Assembly: GCA_030655145.1 (NCBI GenBank)
Contig: JAURWD010000219.1
Coordinates: 1 to 42,059 of the forward strand
Length of the DNA: 42,059 nucleotides
Direction of reading: 5' to 3'
Source: Ferruginibacter sp.
GTDB lineage: Bacteria > Bacteroidota > Bacteroidia > Chitinophagales > Chitinophagaceae
Under the pieces are notes generated by a model, which made no database searches, had not been told where the DNA came from, and worked only from the letters and a program-made list of their open reading frames with translations. The position numbers were made by a program, and so were the translations under genes. Shown here in pieces: positions 1-10,904 of the stretch; the stretch's first letter is position 1; every line of letters begins with the position of its first letter.

Positions 1-2108
<2,108 letters not shown>

Positions 2109-2184
2109 TTACAACCTCAACGTTTTTTTAAAGATTCAGTCAATAAAGTGGGTGCTCGTATTTCGCTGAAGTAGAATAATCTTT

Positions 2185-2736
2185 TTATTCCACCGGTTCC
2201 GGTGCATCTTTAAAATGATCATACTTGTGCAACATTTTGCCAAGAAGAACGGTTGCGGGGAGGATCGCTTTTTTTACGAAGGTTGGCAACTCCGGCAGAT
2301 CATATTCTTTATTGTAGCGGGTCAACAGATAGGCGGCATCAAAAGTTTCAGGACGAGCCGTGCCTGATTTATTTTGCGCTGCGAAAATGGATGACAGGTA
2401 AAAAACGAGTGTGTTGGCAGGTTTCACCCATCCCTTGCAATGCAATTCCTCGGTGCCGCTGTTCCAGAAGCGATGGGGAACGCCTTTTTTGAAAAGAACC
2501 GTTTCACCTACACCGGCAAATTGTTCTGGTCCGCCCAAAACCTGGTACCCGATTTTCCCTGTTACGACAGTCAGGCATTCATCCTGTTTCCAGTGCGTGT
2601 GCATGAGTGGACCAACGCCTGGAGCAACATAATTTTCTACGAGTAGCCTGTCTCCATCCGGCTCGGGAACTAATTCAAGAAACGTGAGTTTTTCACCAAT
2701 ACAATTTTCGATGGTGTGTGGGAATTTATATTTCAT
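2185..2736 (-). CDS. Small single-domain cupin protein
   Basis: A 183-residue cytoplasmic protein with no signal peptide. The first cupin motif is HTHWKQDE (H46, H48, E53) followed by a glycine turn, and the second is KKGVPHRFWN (H88), so a complete His/His/Glu/His metal site is present. About 85 residues follow the barrel; they are mostly helical and contain no motif I recognise. Cupins of this size include dioxygenases, isomerases and sugar-binding sensors, so no reaction can be assigned. It sits 208 bases upstream of GH97 on the same strand and could be cotranscribed, but the gap is long. The start is the ATG at 2734-2736. Confidence 0.75.
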   Translation of the reverse strand: MKYKFPHTIENCIGEKLTFLELVPEPDGDRLLVENYVAPGVGPLMHTHWKQDECLTVVTGKIGYQVLGGPEQFAGVGETVLFKKGVPHRFWNSGTEELHCKGWVKPANTLVFYLSSIFAAQNKSGTARPETFDAAYLLTRYNKEYDLPELPTFVKKAILPATVLLGKMLHKYDHFKDAPEPVE

Positions 2737-3082
2737 AAACTGATCATTTAAACAATTTTAATTGGGCTCTCTCCGGCACTGTCGGCGTACTTTCCTTACT
2801 GGTTAGTTTGCAGGTCGATACATTCTTGTCGCAGCGTTGTGTTTTTAAATGCTGGTGCAAATTGATAAAAGTCAGATCCAGTAAAAACTTAATAGCGCAA
2901 GAATTGTTGAATGAGCGAGATGAATTGGTTATTGCTACTTGCTAAGTCAAAGAGGCAAAATGCTCAACAAGAAGCAACTTTGCCTGTGCCAGGGTAGCAA
3001 GCGGGGAATTGAGGGATTCTCATAACCGGAACGAAAGTTGTTAAATCAATATATTCAAGCTTAATTTCACCAACAAAAATTA
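2737..3082. other. Divergent intergenic region between cupin and sugar dehydrogenase
   Basis: This 346-base gap separates two divergently transcribed genes and should hold both promoters. I looked for the Bacteroidota -33/-7 pattern (TTTG, then TAnnTTTG) and found no convincing match on either strand. No RNA gene or strong hairpin was seen. The short reading frame at 2964-3155 on the minus strand overlaps the start of the next gene and has no protein-like features. Confidence 0.5.
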
Positions 3083-4327
3083 ATGATGTACAAAACTTTT
3101 CCAAGTATTGTGGCGGTTGCCGGACTTCTCCTGGCGGCTTGTAACAATAACTCACCTGTTAACGGCATTACCGCGCCTAATACAGCAGATACGACCATTG
3201 CACCAGGCGTTGAAACGAATAGCCCGAATACCAGTTACAAACCCGCCTTTGCTGGTCAAACACGCGTAGCCGCAGTTAAAACGCAGGCTGCGTTTGAAGG
3301 CAAATTAATTTCCAAGGAGCTCCAAAAACCCTGGGGATTGGTAGCGCTTCCAGACGGCCGTTTATTAATCACGGAAAAAGATGGCAATTTGCGTATTGCC
3401 ACAACTGCCGGCGCTTTAAGTGCCCCGATCACCGGTCTACTACCCGTCGACAACAATGCGCAGGGTGGATTACTTGGAGTTACCATCGACCCCGCTTTTG
3501 CCACGAACCGCATGGTTTACTGGACATATTCCGGAATCGTCGGCAATGCCAACCTTACTGCGGTAGCGAAAGGCAAATTATCTGCGGATGAAAAAATGAT
3601 TGAAAATGCAACCATGATCTACCAGGCTACCCCGGCATATAAAGGAAACCTGCATTATGGTTCAAGAATTTTATTTGATAAAAACGGGAACCTTTTAGTC
3701 AGCACGGGCGAACGTTCCGACATGGAAACCCGGCCCCAGGCCCAGTTCCTTAATTCCGGGCTCGGAAAAATCGTGCGCATCACTACAGAAGGCAAGCCTG
3801 CCGCGGGCAATCCGTTTGCCGGCATTGATTCCGTAAGACCGGAAATATATTCTTACGGTCATCGCAATGTGCAGGGACTCGCCATCAACCCGGCTACCGG
3901 CGATCTTTGGGAAACTGAGTTTGGTCCAAAAGGCGGTGACGAATTGAACCGTGTTGAGGCGGGGAAAAATTATGGCTGGCCAACCATTACTTACGGCCTG
4001 GAATACAGCGGGGCTAAAGTGGGCGATGCCATTCAGCAAAAAGCCGGACTGGAACAACCCGTTTATTACTGGGACCCGGTGATATCGCCCAGCGGTATCA
4101 GCTTTTACAACAGCGATAGCATTCCTGAATGGAAAGGTAACCTGTTCATCAGCGGCCTGAGCAGCATGCAGATCACAAGGATCGTATTAAAAGACGACAA
4201 AGTGGTAGGTGAAGAACGCTTACTAACGGGAGAGCGGAAACGCTTTCGTGCTGTAACTGAAGGAAAGGATGGCGCATTATACGCTGTTACTGACGACGGT
4301 TGCCTCTACCGCGTTGGCAAAAAATAA
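3083..4327 (+). CDS. PQQ-dependent aldose sugar dehydrogenase-like lipoprotein (GSDH family)
   Basis: Likely oxidises aldoses to lactones using pyrroloquinoline quinone on the periplasmic side. The N-terminus is a lipoprotein signal with lipobox LLAAC (C20), then a Thr/Asn/Pro-rich tether to about residue 65. The six-bladed propeller follows: KPWGLVALPDG near residue 82, GGLLGV near 128, GNLHYGSR with the likely catalytic H191, YGHRNVQG with R261, GPKGGDELN near 281 and ISPSG near 345. These match soluble glucose dehydrogenase and YliI/Asd-type proteins. The length (414) is usual. Either of two adjacent ATGs (3083, 3086) could start it. No PQQ biosynthesis genes are in view, so the cofactor may come from elsewhere. 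A strong terminator follows directly, so it is probably monocistronic. Confidence 0.88.
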   Translation: MMYKTFPSIVAVAGLLLAACNNNSPVNGITAPNTADTTIAPGVETNSPNTSYKPAFAGQTRVAAVKTQAAFEGKLISKELQKPWGLVALPDGRLLITEKDGNLRIATTAGALSAPITGLLPVDNNAQGGLLGVTIDPAFATNRMVYWTYSGIVGNANLTAVAKGKLSADEKMIENATMIYQATPAYKGNLHYGSRILFDKNGNLLVSTGERSDMETRPQAQFLNSGLGKIVRITTEGKPAAGNPFAGIDSVRPEIYSYGHRNVQGLAINPATGDLWETEFGPKGGDELNRVEAGKNYGWPTITYGLEYSGAKVGDAIQQKAGLEQPVYYWDPVISPSGISFYNSDSIPEWKGNLFISGLSSMQITRIVLKDDKVVGEERLLTGERKRFRAVTEGKDGALYAVTDDGCLYRVGKK

Positions 4328-4345
4328 ATTTTAAATTACATCATC

Positions 4346-4376
4346 GCCGCAGCACCGCAAGTTGCTGCGGCTTTTT
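4346..4376 (+). terminator. Rho-independent terminator after the sugar dehydrogenase
   Basis: A perfect 9-bp stem, GCCGCAGCA (4346-4354) with TGCTGCGGC (4363-4371), has an 8-base loop and is followed by TTTTT. It lies 18 bases after the stop codon. Confidence 0.9.
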
Positions 4377-4534
4377 ATTGCCCAAACCGTACACATTTTA
4401 CATTGCTCACTTCCGTAGTAAGCAGCAAACTTAAAGACGCGGTTGCCATATGAAAGCGGACACATTCCTAAAACCTGCACCCTAAAATTATTTGAGTAAA
4501 TTACCTGCCGATTATGTTAAATGCCAGCTGACGA

Positions 4535-5572
4535 ATGAAAAATGACCCGATAACAATTACAGACATTGCGAAAGCATTGAACTTTTCGACCTCGACGGTT
4601 TCCCGTGCGTTGCGTAATAGTTACCAGATCAGTGAGGAGACGAAACGGATCGTGCAGCAATATGCAAAAGACCACAATTACCATCCAAACCTGGTGGCGC
4701 AAAGTCTCAAAAGCAACAAAAGCAAAAGCATTGGCGTGATGCTGAGTTCGATCCCAAATAACTTTTACGCTGAAGTGATCAATGGGATTGAATCAATTGC
4801 CTATAAAAAAGGCTACCACATCATCATTACCCAAAGCCACGAATCAGAAGAGCGGGAAGCCCGAAACGTGGAGCACCTTACCTGGCGGTCGGTAGATGGG
4901 CTGCTTATTTCCCTGTCCTCCGAAACTACCGATACCAGCAACCTGGAAAAAATAAGTGAGTACGGTACGCCGATCGTATTTTTCGATCGTGTGTCAGATT
5001 GTATCAATACGCATCGCGTACGTGCTGACAATGAAAATGGGGCTTACCAATTAACGAAACACCTGATTGAAAAAGGCAGCCGGCGAATTGCCGAGATTAC
5101 CAGTCCACGGGAACTTTCGATTACCGCGGAAAGACATGCCGGCTTCGCCAGGGCGCTTGCCGAAAATGACATCGAGGTTGAAGAACAGTACATCAAGTAT
5201 TGTGCGCATGGTGGCATGCACATCGATGAAATTGAAGAAGCGATCAATGAACTGCTGGCCTTGCCGAATCCACCGGATGCGATCTTTACTGCCTCGGACC
5301 GCATTACCATTGGATCATTCGCTATCCTGCACAAAAAAAATATTGTTATCCCGGATATAATTGCACTTGGCGGCTTCAGTAATTTCAGTTCTCCTGAATT
5401 GTTTAACCCTTCCCTCACAACCATCCTTCAACCTGCCTTCGAAATGGGGAAAGCAGCGGCTGAACTGCTCATCCAGTTAATAGAAAGTAAACGGCCTGTT
5501 ACGGATTTTGAAGACCGTGTTCTACCCACAGAACTTGTGATCCGGAACTCTTCCGTTAAGAATAAACTGTAA
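4535..5572 (+). CDS. LacI-family transcriptional regulator
   Basis: A 345-residue repressor or activator with an N-terminal LacI helix-turn-helix. ITDIAKALNFSTSTVSRAL at about residues 8-26 holds the recognition helix, and the hinge helix is around NLVAQSLKSNKS (about 51-62). A periplasmic-binding-protein-like effector domain follows to the end, with the family landmarks FFDRV, GF(S) and TTILQP. Length is typical. It is flanked by the sugar dehydrogenase upstream, separated by a strong terminator, and by a convergent LytTR regulator downstream. Its target genes cannot be read from position alone. The effector is presumably a sugar or sugar derivative, as in the family. Confidence 0.93.
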   Translation: MKNDPITITDIAKALNFSTSTVSRALRNSYQISEETKRIVQQYAKDHNYHPNLVAQSLKSNKSKSIGVMLSSIPNNFYAEVINGIESIAYKKGYHIIITQSHESEEREARNVEHLTWRSVDGLLISLSSETTDTSNLEKISEYGTPIVFFDRVSDCINTHRVRADNENGAYQLTKHLIEKGSRRIAEITSPRELSITAERHAGFARALAENDIEVEEQYIKYCAHGGMHIDEIEEAINELLALPNPPDAIFTASDRITIGSFAILHKKNIVIPDIIALGGFSNFSSPELFNPSLTTILQPAFEMGKAAAELLIQLIESKRPVTDFEDRVLPTELVIRNSSVKNKL

Positions 5573-5678
5573 GCTTCCAGCCTTGATAACGTCCATGACT
5601 ACACGAAGCACTTATCTGTATGCCGATGGCAAAGGCTGCATAATTTACCGTTTGAAGAAATTGATTGTCGGCGGCGAA

Positions 5679-6374
5679 TTAAAGCTGGTCAAGCACATCG
5701 CGATACCCGCGCCCTACCGGGATTGAGACACCATTTAACTCAACCATTTCCGCGGTGTAGGAATCAATTTTATTGACAGATATGATAAAGGAGCGATGAA
5801 TCCTTTTAAAGGCATTCGGTGGTAATAATTCTTCGATTTCGTGAGTACTGATCTTTGAAAGATACTCCCCCTTTGTCGTAACGATCCTGATGTACTCCCG
5901 TTGGCTCTCTATGTACAGAATCTCAGCAAAAAAGATCTTCACTTTCTTTTTCTGTATGTTCAGGAAAATAAAATCACGGTTCGAGCTCACTTCGGGTAAG
6001 CCTGTACCACCCGCGACCTCAGTTTTTTTAACCTTGGTTACAGCCACCAAAAAACGTTCAAACTCAATTGGCTTCAACAGGTAGTCAGTTACGTTCAAAT
6101 CAAATCCTTCGATGGCATATTGATGATATGCGGTAGTGACAATAACAGCAGGTGGATTAGACAACATTTTCAAAAATGCCATCCCTTTCAACCTGGGGAG
6201 ATGTATGTCCAGGAATATCAGGTCAACACGATTGTCCCGCAAGTAATCCGTCGCCAGGATCGCATCGCGGAAAGAGCCTTTCCATTCAAGGAAGGGAACC
6301 TGTGAAATATAATCCGCCAACACTTTTACAGCAAGCGGTTCATCTTCTATAATGATGCAGGTGATCTTAGACAT
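5679..6374 (-). CDS. LytTR-family response regulator
   Basis: A 231-residue two-component regulator. The receiver domain (about 1-115) has the acidic pair IEDE near residue 9, phospho-acceptor D56 in IFLDIHLP, T80 and K101 in LLKP. The LytTR DNA-binding domain (about 130-230) shows the usual IQKKKVKI, YIESQREY and FKRIHRSFI elements. It is encoded directly after its kinase with an 8-base overlap (start at 6374 inside the kinase 3' end), so the two should be translationally coupled. Its target promoter is unknown; the haloperoxidase gene divergent from this pair is a reasonable candidate. Confidence 0.94.
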   Translation of the reverse strand: MSKITCIIIEDEPLAVKVLADYISQVPFLEWKGSFRDAILATDYLRDNRVDLIFLDIHLPRLKGMAFLKMLSNPPAVIVTTAYHQYAIEGFDLNVTDYLLKPIEFERFLVAVTKVKKTEVAGGTGLPEVSSNRDFIFLNIQKKKVKIFFAEILYIESQREYIRIVTTKGEYLSKISTHEIEELLPPNAFKRIHRSFIISVNKIDSYTAEMVELNGVSIPVGRGYRDVLDQL

Positions 6375-7410
6375 GGCTTGAAAGGTTGATGTTTAGGGTA
6401 GCCGTGAATTGTTCACTTTCCTGGTGCACCGTCAACTTGAAGTCGGTATAAAGCAATTCCAGTTGGCGGCGCAAATTGGAGAGGCCAATGTTTTCCCTGA
6501 TATTGTCTGAAGGAGCGGACAGGTCAGTTGAGTTCTTTACCACGAACCTCAATTGTTTTTTCTTCACCAACAAATGGATGTCAACAAACGGCCGACTTCG
6601 GGTTTCAGAAACCCCATGTTTAAAAGCATTCTCCACCAGTGGAATCAGCAACAAGGGCGGCAAGGATTGTTTTGGGTCTTCCAGGTCATAATTAAAATTC
6701 ACATGAAGCGATTCATCATACCTTAATTTCTCCAACGCGATATAATCACTCATAATCTTCAACTCCTCTTCAATCGCGATGAAGCTGCCGCTGGTTTCAT
6801 ACAACATAAATCGAAGTATTTTCGATAGGCGCATAATGGATTCCGGCGCGAGGTCAGACTTTTCCCGCGCAAGCGAATAAATATTGTTCAACGTATTAAA
6901 GAGAAAGTGCGGGTTCGTTTGCGCCTTCAGATAATTTAACTCGGCTTCTTTTTTCTCAAGCCGAAGTTGTTGCGCTGACAAGCTCAGTTGCCGGTGATCA
7001 TAAAAGTGTTTTACAACCCCGTAAAAAAAGACCGATGCAATGCTGTATTGCACATGGGTTTCCACGCCCTTCATGGTGGAACTGTGAAAGATAAGTGGAA
7101 AGTAGAGGTGTAAATTTATCCCGAGTGCCCTCCAGCCATAGAGTCCGAAGGCATACAACATAAGATGAATCCATAAGAGGAAGATCCCCGCGAGTATCCG
7201 GCTAAACGAAATTTTTATGTACGGTAACGTGTACTCGAAAAGAATAAAGTTTAATACCGTGAGGTAAGAAAGCAGCCAGACATTGTTCCAGGCACGTTTG
7301 GCAAAAGTTTCGGGGTGACGCATAAAGTCGCCGAACAGGCAAAAAGCGAGATAGCTTAATGCGATCCATCCGTATACCTTCAATCGTTTATTAGAAACTA
7401 CAATTTTCAT
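6367..7410 (-). CDS. LytS-type sensor histidine kinase
   Basis: Membrane kinase partner of the overlapping LytTR regulator. I place the start at the ATG 7408-7410 (347 residues, MKIVVSNKR). A longer frame reaches a TTG at 7461, but the extra 17 residues do not look like part of the protein. Four or so membrane segments fill about residues 10-130, then a coiled-coil linker (LSLSAQQLRLEKKEAEL) leads to the His_kinase motif TNPHFLFNTLNNIYSLA. The ATPase domain follows, with ENAFKHGV (N box) and NIGLSNLRRQL. There is no extracellular sensor domain, so sensing is probably through the membrane bundle. Confidence 0.92.
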   Translation of the reverse strand: MKIVVSNKRLKVYGWIALSYLAFCLFGDFMRHPETFAKRAWNNVWLLSYLTVLNFILFEYTLPYIKISFSRILAGIFLLWIHLMLYAFGLYGWRALGINLHLYFPLIFHSSTMKGVETHVQYSIASVFFYGVVKHFYDHRQLSLSAQQLRLEKKEAELNYLKAQTNPHFLFNTLNNIYSLAREKSDLAPESIMRLSKILRFMLYETSGSFIAIEEELKIMSDYIALEKLRYDESLHVNFNYDLEDPKQSLPPLLLIPLVENAFKHGVSETRSRPFVDIHLLVKKKQLRFVVKNSTDLSAPSDNIRENIGLSNLRRQLELLYTDFKLTVHQESEQFTATLNINLSSHV

Positions 7411-7675
7411 CAACTGCTTAAAAGATAAATGTCGGCAAAACTTTTTCGTTTCGCCCGGCAAACTACAGAATACATTTCCAGGTAAACCAATAACCCGGTT
7501 GCGTCAATCAATTTCAACTGAAGAACATTTTAATAACTGGGCCAGGGAAAACAAGCGGCGGTCTCTAAGCCATCGTAGCCTCGAAATTGACGTTTGTATA
7601 CAGGGAAATGTTGTTTGTTGATGGTGAGTTTTAGCAGGTTTATATTCTGAATATCCTTGCATAAAATAATCGAAC

Positions 7676-9043
7676 ATGAAAAAGAAATTACCCTTAATCA
7701 TTGTCATCTGCTGCATGGCTGCCCAACTAAATGCGCAGCAAGATGCCGGGGTTGCCAACTGGAAACCCTGGATCATAAAAAACGTAAAAGAATTCCGAAT
7801 CAGCCAGCCCGTCGCGCCTTCGAAGGACGAACTCAAAGAAATTATCCACCACCAGCAACACCTGGATTCAGCAGCCTGGGCGCAGATCTATTTCTGGAAT
7901 GCCGGGGCGCCGGGCTATCGCTGGCAGGAAATGATCAACAAACTTTGGATGAATGATACAGCTGTGACGGGCGCCTTGTCGAACTTACTATTAGGTACCG
8001 CCATTTACGACGCCACCCTTGCAGCCTGGGACACAAAATATGCATACTCGCGTCCGCGCCCTTACACAGTCGATGGCCGGATCCAGGCCTTGATCCCGAA
8101 ACCCACATCGCCTTCTTTTCCTTGTGAGTATTCAGTGGCGGCAGGTGTTGCAGCAACCGTGATCGGGCATTTCTACCCGCACTTAAAAGATTCAGTAAAT
8201 AAAATGGCAGACCAGCTGATGCGTTCGCGGATCAATGCGGGTGTGGCCTTTGCCGGTGATACCCGTGCAGGGTTTGAGCTGGGGAAGAAGATCGCCCTGA
8301 TTCAAATTAATGAAACCAAGGGCTTTTTGCCACCGGCGGCCTGGGATGGAAAAATGCCAACAGCTGCGGGTCTTTGGAAAGGCAAGCCAATGTTCCCGCA
8401 GGCAGGCCAGCAGAAGACGTTTGTGCTGGAGAGTGCCAGCCAGTTTCGCCCGGGCCCACCACCCGACTTTGCAAAAGACATGGCTGAGTTAAAAAGTTTT
8501 AAACCGACGTTCCGTTCTATGTCAAATGCTTTCTTTTATGCCAGTCAGCCATTTTGGGAAGACCTGCTCGTAAAGAAAATGTTTGAGTACAACCTGCACC
8601 AGGATCCGCCACAGGCTGCCCGCCTATATGCCACCATCGCCGTCGCGACCTACGATGGATTCATCGCCTGCTTCGATGCGAAATATGCTTACTGGGGTAC
8701 ACGACCCGACCAGTTTGACACGACCTATAAACCAGCGATAATACATACGCCCCCTTTTCCAGGTTATCCTTCAGGGCATGCGATGATGAGTGGCGCTTAC
8801 AGCGAATTATTCGCCTATTTCTTTCCCGCGGAGCGGAACTATTTTATGAAGAAAGCAAAGGATGCAGCCGAATCGCGGTTCCAGGCGGGCATTCATTTTC
8901 GGACCGACAATGAGGCGGGGCTGGAGCTCGGCAGAAAAGTAGCCGGGGCTGTGATCAATAAACTGAAAACGGATGGCGCCCGGGATGCGGTGAAAACTGC
9001 AAGGCCGGCGAAAGAAAGCACCCAAAAAATTGCCCGGCTCTAA
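7676..9043 (+). CDS. Vanadium haloperoxidase / PAP2-fold secreted protein with two visible repeats
   Basis: Signal peptide at residues 1 to about 20 (ending LNAQ). The C-terminal half carries the vanadate/phosphate pocket of the family: K336 and RP at 343-344 (KYAYWGTRP), PSGH with H368, and SRFQAGIHFRTD with R401, H407 and D411. The N-terminal half repeats the scheme about 215 residues earlier: KYAYSRPRP (121-129), PSFPCEYS (146-153) and SRINAGVAFAGD (184-195). There the two histidines are replaced by Y152 and A191, so only the second half should bind the anion. It could be a haloperoxidase or an acid phosphatase; the sequence does not decide. It is divergent from a LytS/LytTR pair, followed by a terminator, and then by an intradiol dioxygenase. 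Confidence 0.82.
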   Translation: MKKKLPLIIVICCMAAQLNAQQDAGVANWKPWIIKNVKEFRISQPVAPSKDELKEIIHHQQHLDSAAWAQIYFWNAGAPGYRWQEMINKLWMNDTAVTGALSNLLLGTAIYDATLAAWDTKYAYSRPRPYTVDGRIQALIPKPTSPSFPCEYSVAAGVAATVIGHFYPHLKDSVNKMADQLMRSRINAGVAFAGDTRAGFELGKKIALIQINETKGFLPPAAWDGKMPTAAGLWKGKPMFPQAGQQKTFVLESASQFRPGPPPDFAKDMAELKSFKPTFRSMSNAFFYASQPFWEDLLVKKMFEYNLHQDPPQAARLYATIAVATYDGFIACFDAKYAYWGTRPDQFDTTYKPAIIHTPPFPGYPSGHAMMSGAYSELFAYFFPAERNYFMKKAKDAAESRFQAGIHFRTDNEAGLELGRKVAGAVINKLKTDGARDAVKTARPAKESTQKIARL

Positions 9044-9138
9044 AGGTAATGACGTAAACGCCTACCCTAACATCAACCTTCAGCGATTCCGCAAAACTTT
9101 AGAACCCCATATCGCAAAGCTGGAAAATAATGTACTGT

Positions 9139-9168
9139 CCGCCCCTTTTTTAAGGAGCGGATTTTTTT
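9139..9168 (+). terminator. Probable terminator after the haloperoxidase-like gene
   Basis: The stem CCGCCCC / GGAGCGG (9139-9145 with 9154-9160) has one internal mismatch and a T-rich loop, and is followed by ATTTTTTT. It lies about 95 bases after the stop. Confidence 0.7.
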
Positions 9169-9328
9169 GAAATTTTTTTTATGAACCATGCAAAACCGAA
9201 GGATGAGAAGGATCATCCTTTGTTCACCGAGACATAATTGGCATTCATCGATACATGTTTTTATGTGTGCTTAAACCAGGTGATTTTTACCGGGTGCTTG
9301 TTTAGCGAAAAAGACGGCACCTATAAAT

Positions 9329-10054
9329 ATGGAAAGAAAAGCATTTTTACGAAATGGATTTGCTGCGCTGGGATTAGCAGTGATTGCTCCGTTGGCCCCG
9401 GGTTGCTCAAAAGAATCTTTAACAGATACAGCAGGCACTACAGGCGAAACAGGCAGTACGGGAACAGAGGGCTGTTCCGTTTCTCCCACCGAAACTGCCG
9501 GACCATTTCCAACCAAGAATCCTTCATCACTGGTGACCAATGATATTCGGAGCGATCGTTCGGGGGTGCCTTTGACAGTTAAACTGACCATCAACAATGC
9601 AAAAACGAATTGCAGCGCTCTTGCGGGTGCCATTGTCGACATCTGGCATTGCGATCAAAACGGTAATTACTCCGAATACGGCGGCACGGGCATGCAATCA
9701 ACCAACCTGACTTCCGTACATTTCCTGCGTGGGCGACAAACAACAGACGCAAGCGGGCTGGTCAGTTTCACCTCCATTTTTCCTGGCTGGTATTCCGGGC
9801 GGGCACCACACATTCACGTGCATGTGTATGGTGCGGATGGCAGCTCGTTGCTTGTTACCCAGATCGCTTTTCCAACGGATATATGTAACACGGTGTACAC
9901 TTCGGCTACCAGTTTTTACACCCGCGGAACACAAGACACGGCCAACACTAAGGACAATGTTTTCGCAGACTCCCTGGCGAGTGAGCTGGCAACCGTAACC
10001 GGTAGTGTGAGCGCAGGCTATACGCTTGTACACCTGGTGACAGTAAATGCTTAA
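9329..10054 (+). CDS. Intradiol ring-cleavage dioxygenase-like lipoprotein
   Basis: Related to the beta chain of protocatechuate 3,4-dioxygenase and to catechol 1,2-dioxygenase, which open catechol rings with Fe(III). The N-terminus is a lipoprotein signal (RKAFLRNG, then a hydrophobic stretch, C26 in LAPGC), followed by a Gly/Thr/Ser/Glu-rich tether to about residue 48. The catalytic domain starts at SPTETAGPFP. Probable iron ligands are Y114 in DQNGNYSEY, Y155 in FPGWY, and H161 and H163 in PHIHVHV, with R158 in the substrate position. All four ligands are present, so activity is plausible. Secreted single-domain members are common in soil Bacteroidota and fungi, where they may act on lignin- or humus-derived catechols. 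Only 25 bases separate it from the next gene, so the two are probably cotranscribed. Confidence 0.87.
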   Translation: MERKAFLRNGFAALGLAVIAPLAPGCSKESLTDTAGTTGETGSTGTEGCSVSPTETAGPFPTKNPSSLVTNDIRSDRSGVPLTVKLTINNAKTNCSALAGAIVDIWHCDQNGNYSEYGGTGMQSTNLTSVHFLRGRQTTDASGLVSFTSIFPGWYSGRAPHIHVHVYGADGSSLLVTQIAFPTDICNTVYTSATSFYTRGTQDTANTKDNVFADSLASELATVTGSVSAGYTLVHLVTVNA

Positions 10055-10079
10055 TTATTTCTTTTTGTAAAGTATAATC

Positions 10080-10832
10080 ATGAATTCTTCCAAAGCGAAA
10101 ATTTTCCTTGCCGGCCACCGTTGCCTCGTCGAATCTGCAGGCGTGCAGGTGTTCAACAGTCTTGCGCTGAACACAGCTAATTGCGCCACCTGCCCCGCCG
10201 GCACGCTTACTATGCTGAACGAAATATTTCTCGACGCCGGCAAAAGCATTACCATGCTGCCAGGCCAGGAAGGGTTGGTAGTATTGGTTGCGATGAATGG
10301 CGAAATTGGTTATGCGGAAAACATGGAAGATCTAGCAACACTAGTGTCAGGCAAGACAACTTATTTTTTGAAGCAAAAAGGAAGCACGGCATGCATTCAA
10401 AATATGTCCGAGAAAAGTACAGCAAGATTTTTCCAGTTGGTGCTCAAAAGCGGTGGCGGTTCTGAGAGCCAACAAAATCAACAATCGACCTGTTTTTTGC
10501 AAGAGGATGCCGACATATTATTTCCTTTGATCAGTGGCGAAGGTGAAAATAATCACCGTGGATTAAACCTGTTTGCCGGCAGGTTTCGCGGGCGGCAGGA
10601 GGTAACGCATAGGCTTCAACAAGTTGACAGTGCTGCCTTTGTATTTGTATTGATTGGCGCCTTCGAAGTGGAGAACCGGTTGGTGGAGGCCAATGATGGA
10701 TTGCTGATCTGGAATTCTGGTGCCATCGAGATGGAGGCCTTGTCGAACGACGCATCGATCCTCATCATCGAGCAGCCTGCACCGCAGCTACAAGAAAGGA
10801 AGGTGCTCGAAAACTTACCAGCAGCTTGTTAA
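10080..10832 (+). CDS. Pirin/YhhW-like bicupin without visible metal ligands
   Basis: A 250-residue cytoplasmic protein that appears to be two cupin-like barrels. The first is at about residues 45-125 (MLPGQEGLVVLVAMNGEIGY) and the second at about 150-235 (AFVFVLIGAFEVENRLVEANDGLLIW). The second resembles the C-terminal cupin of pirin-like and quercetinase-like proteins. Neither barrel has the HxH...E...H set, so a metal-dependent oxygenase role is not supported. It directly follows the intradiol dioxygenase and precedes a LytS/LytTR pair. A binding or regulatory role is only a guess. Confidence 0.6.
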   Translation: MNSSKAKIFLAGHRCLVESAGVQVFNSLALNTANCATCPAGTLTMLNEIFLDAGKSITMLPGQEGLVVLVAMNGEIGYAENMEDLATLVSGKTTYFLKQKGSTACIQNMSEKSTARFFQLVLKSGGGSESQQNQQSTCFLQEDADILFPLISGEGENNHRGLNLFAGRFRGRQEVTHRLQQVDSAAFVFVLIGAFEVENRLVEANDGLLIWNSGAIEMEALSNDASILIIEQPAPQLQERKVLENLPAAC

Positions 10833-10839
10833 CTCAATC

Positions 10840-10857
10840 TGCCACCAGGCATTTTTT
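10840..10857 (+). terminator. Weak terminator-like hairpin
   Basis: A short TGCC / GGCA stem with a 4-base loop is followed by six T. The stem is only 4 bp, so it may not terminate efficiently before the kinase gene that starts at 10905. Confidence 0.3.
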
Positions 10858-10904
10858 GTACCTTCCAACGAAACAGAACACCGCATTTAGTTTTAAATTG
10901 TAAA

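Noticed and set aside
5578..5638. CAGCCTT / AAGGCTG repeat between convergent LacI and LytTR genes as a terminator
   Set aside because: The arms are only 7 bp with a 47-base spacer and no T tract.
7411..7461. TTG-initiated extension of the LytS kinase
   Set aside because: The ATG at 7410 directly precedes the membrane part; the extra 17 residues add nothing recognisable.
7504..7836. 110-codon minus-strand frame overlapping the haloperoxidase start
   Set aside because: It covers the likely promoter and signal-peptide region of a well-supported gene, and its composition is not protein-like.
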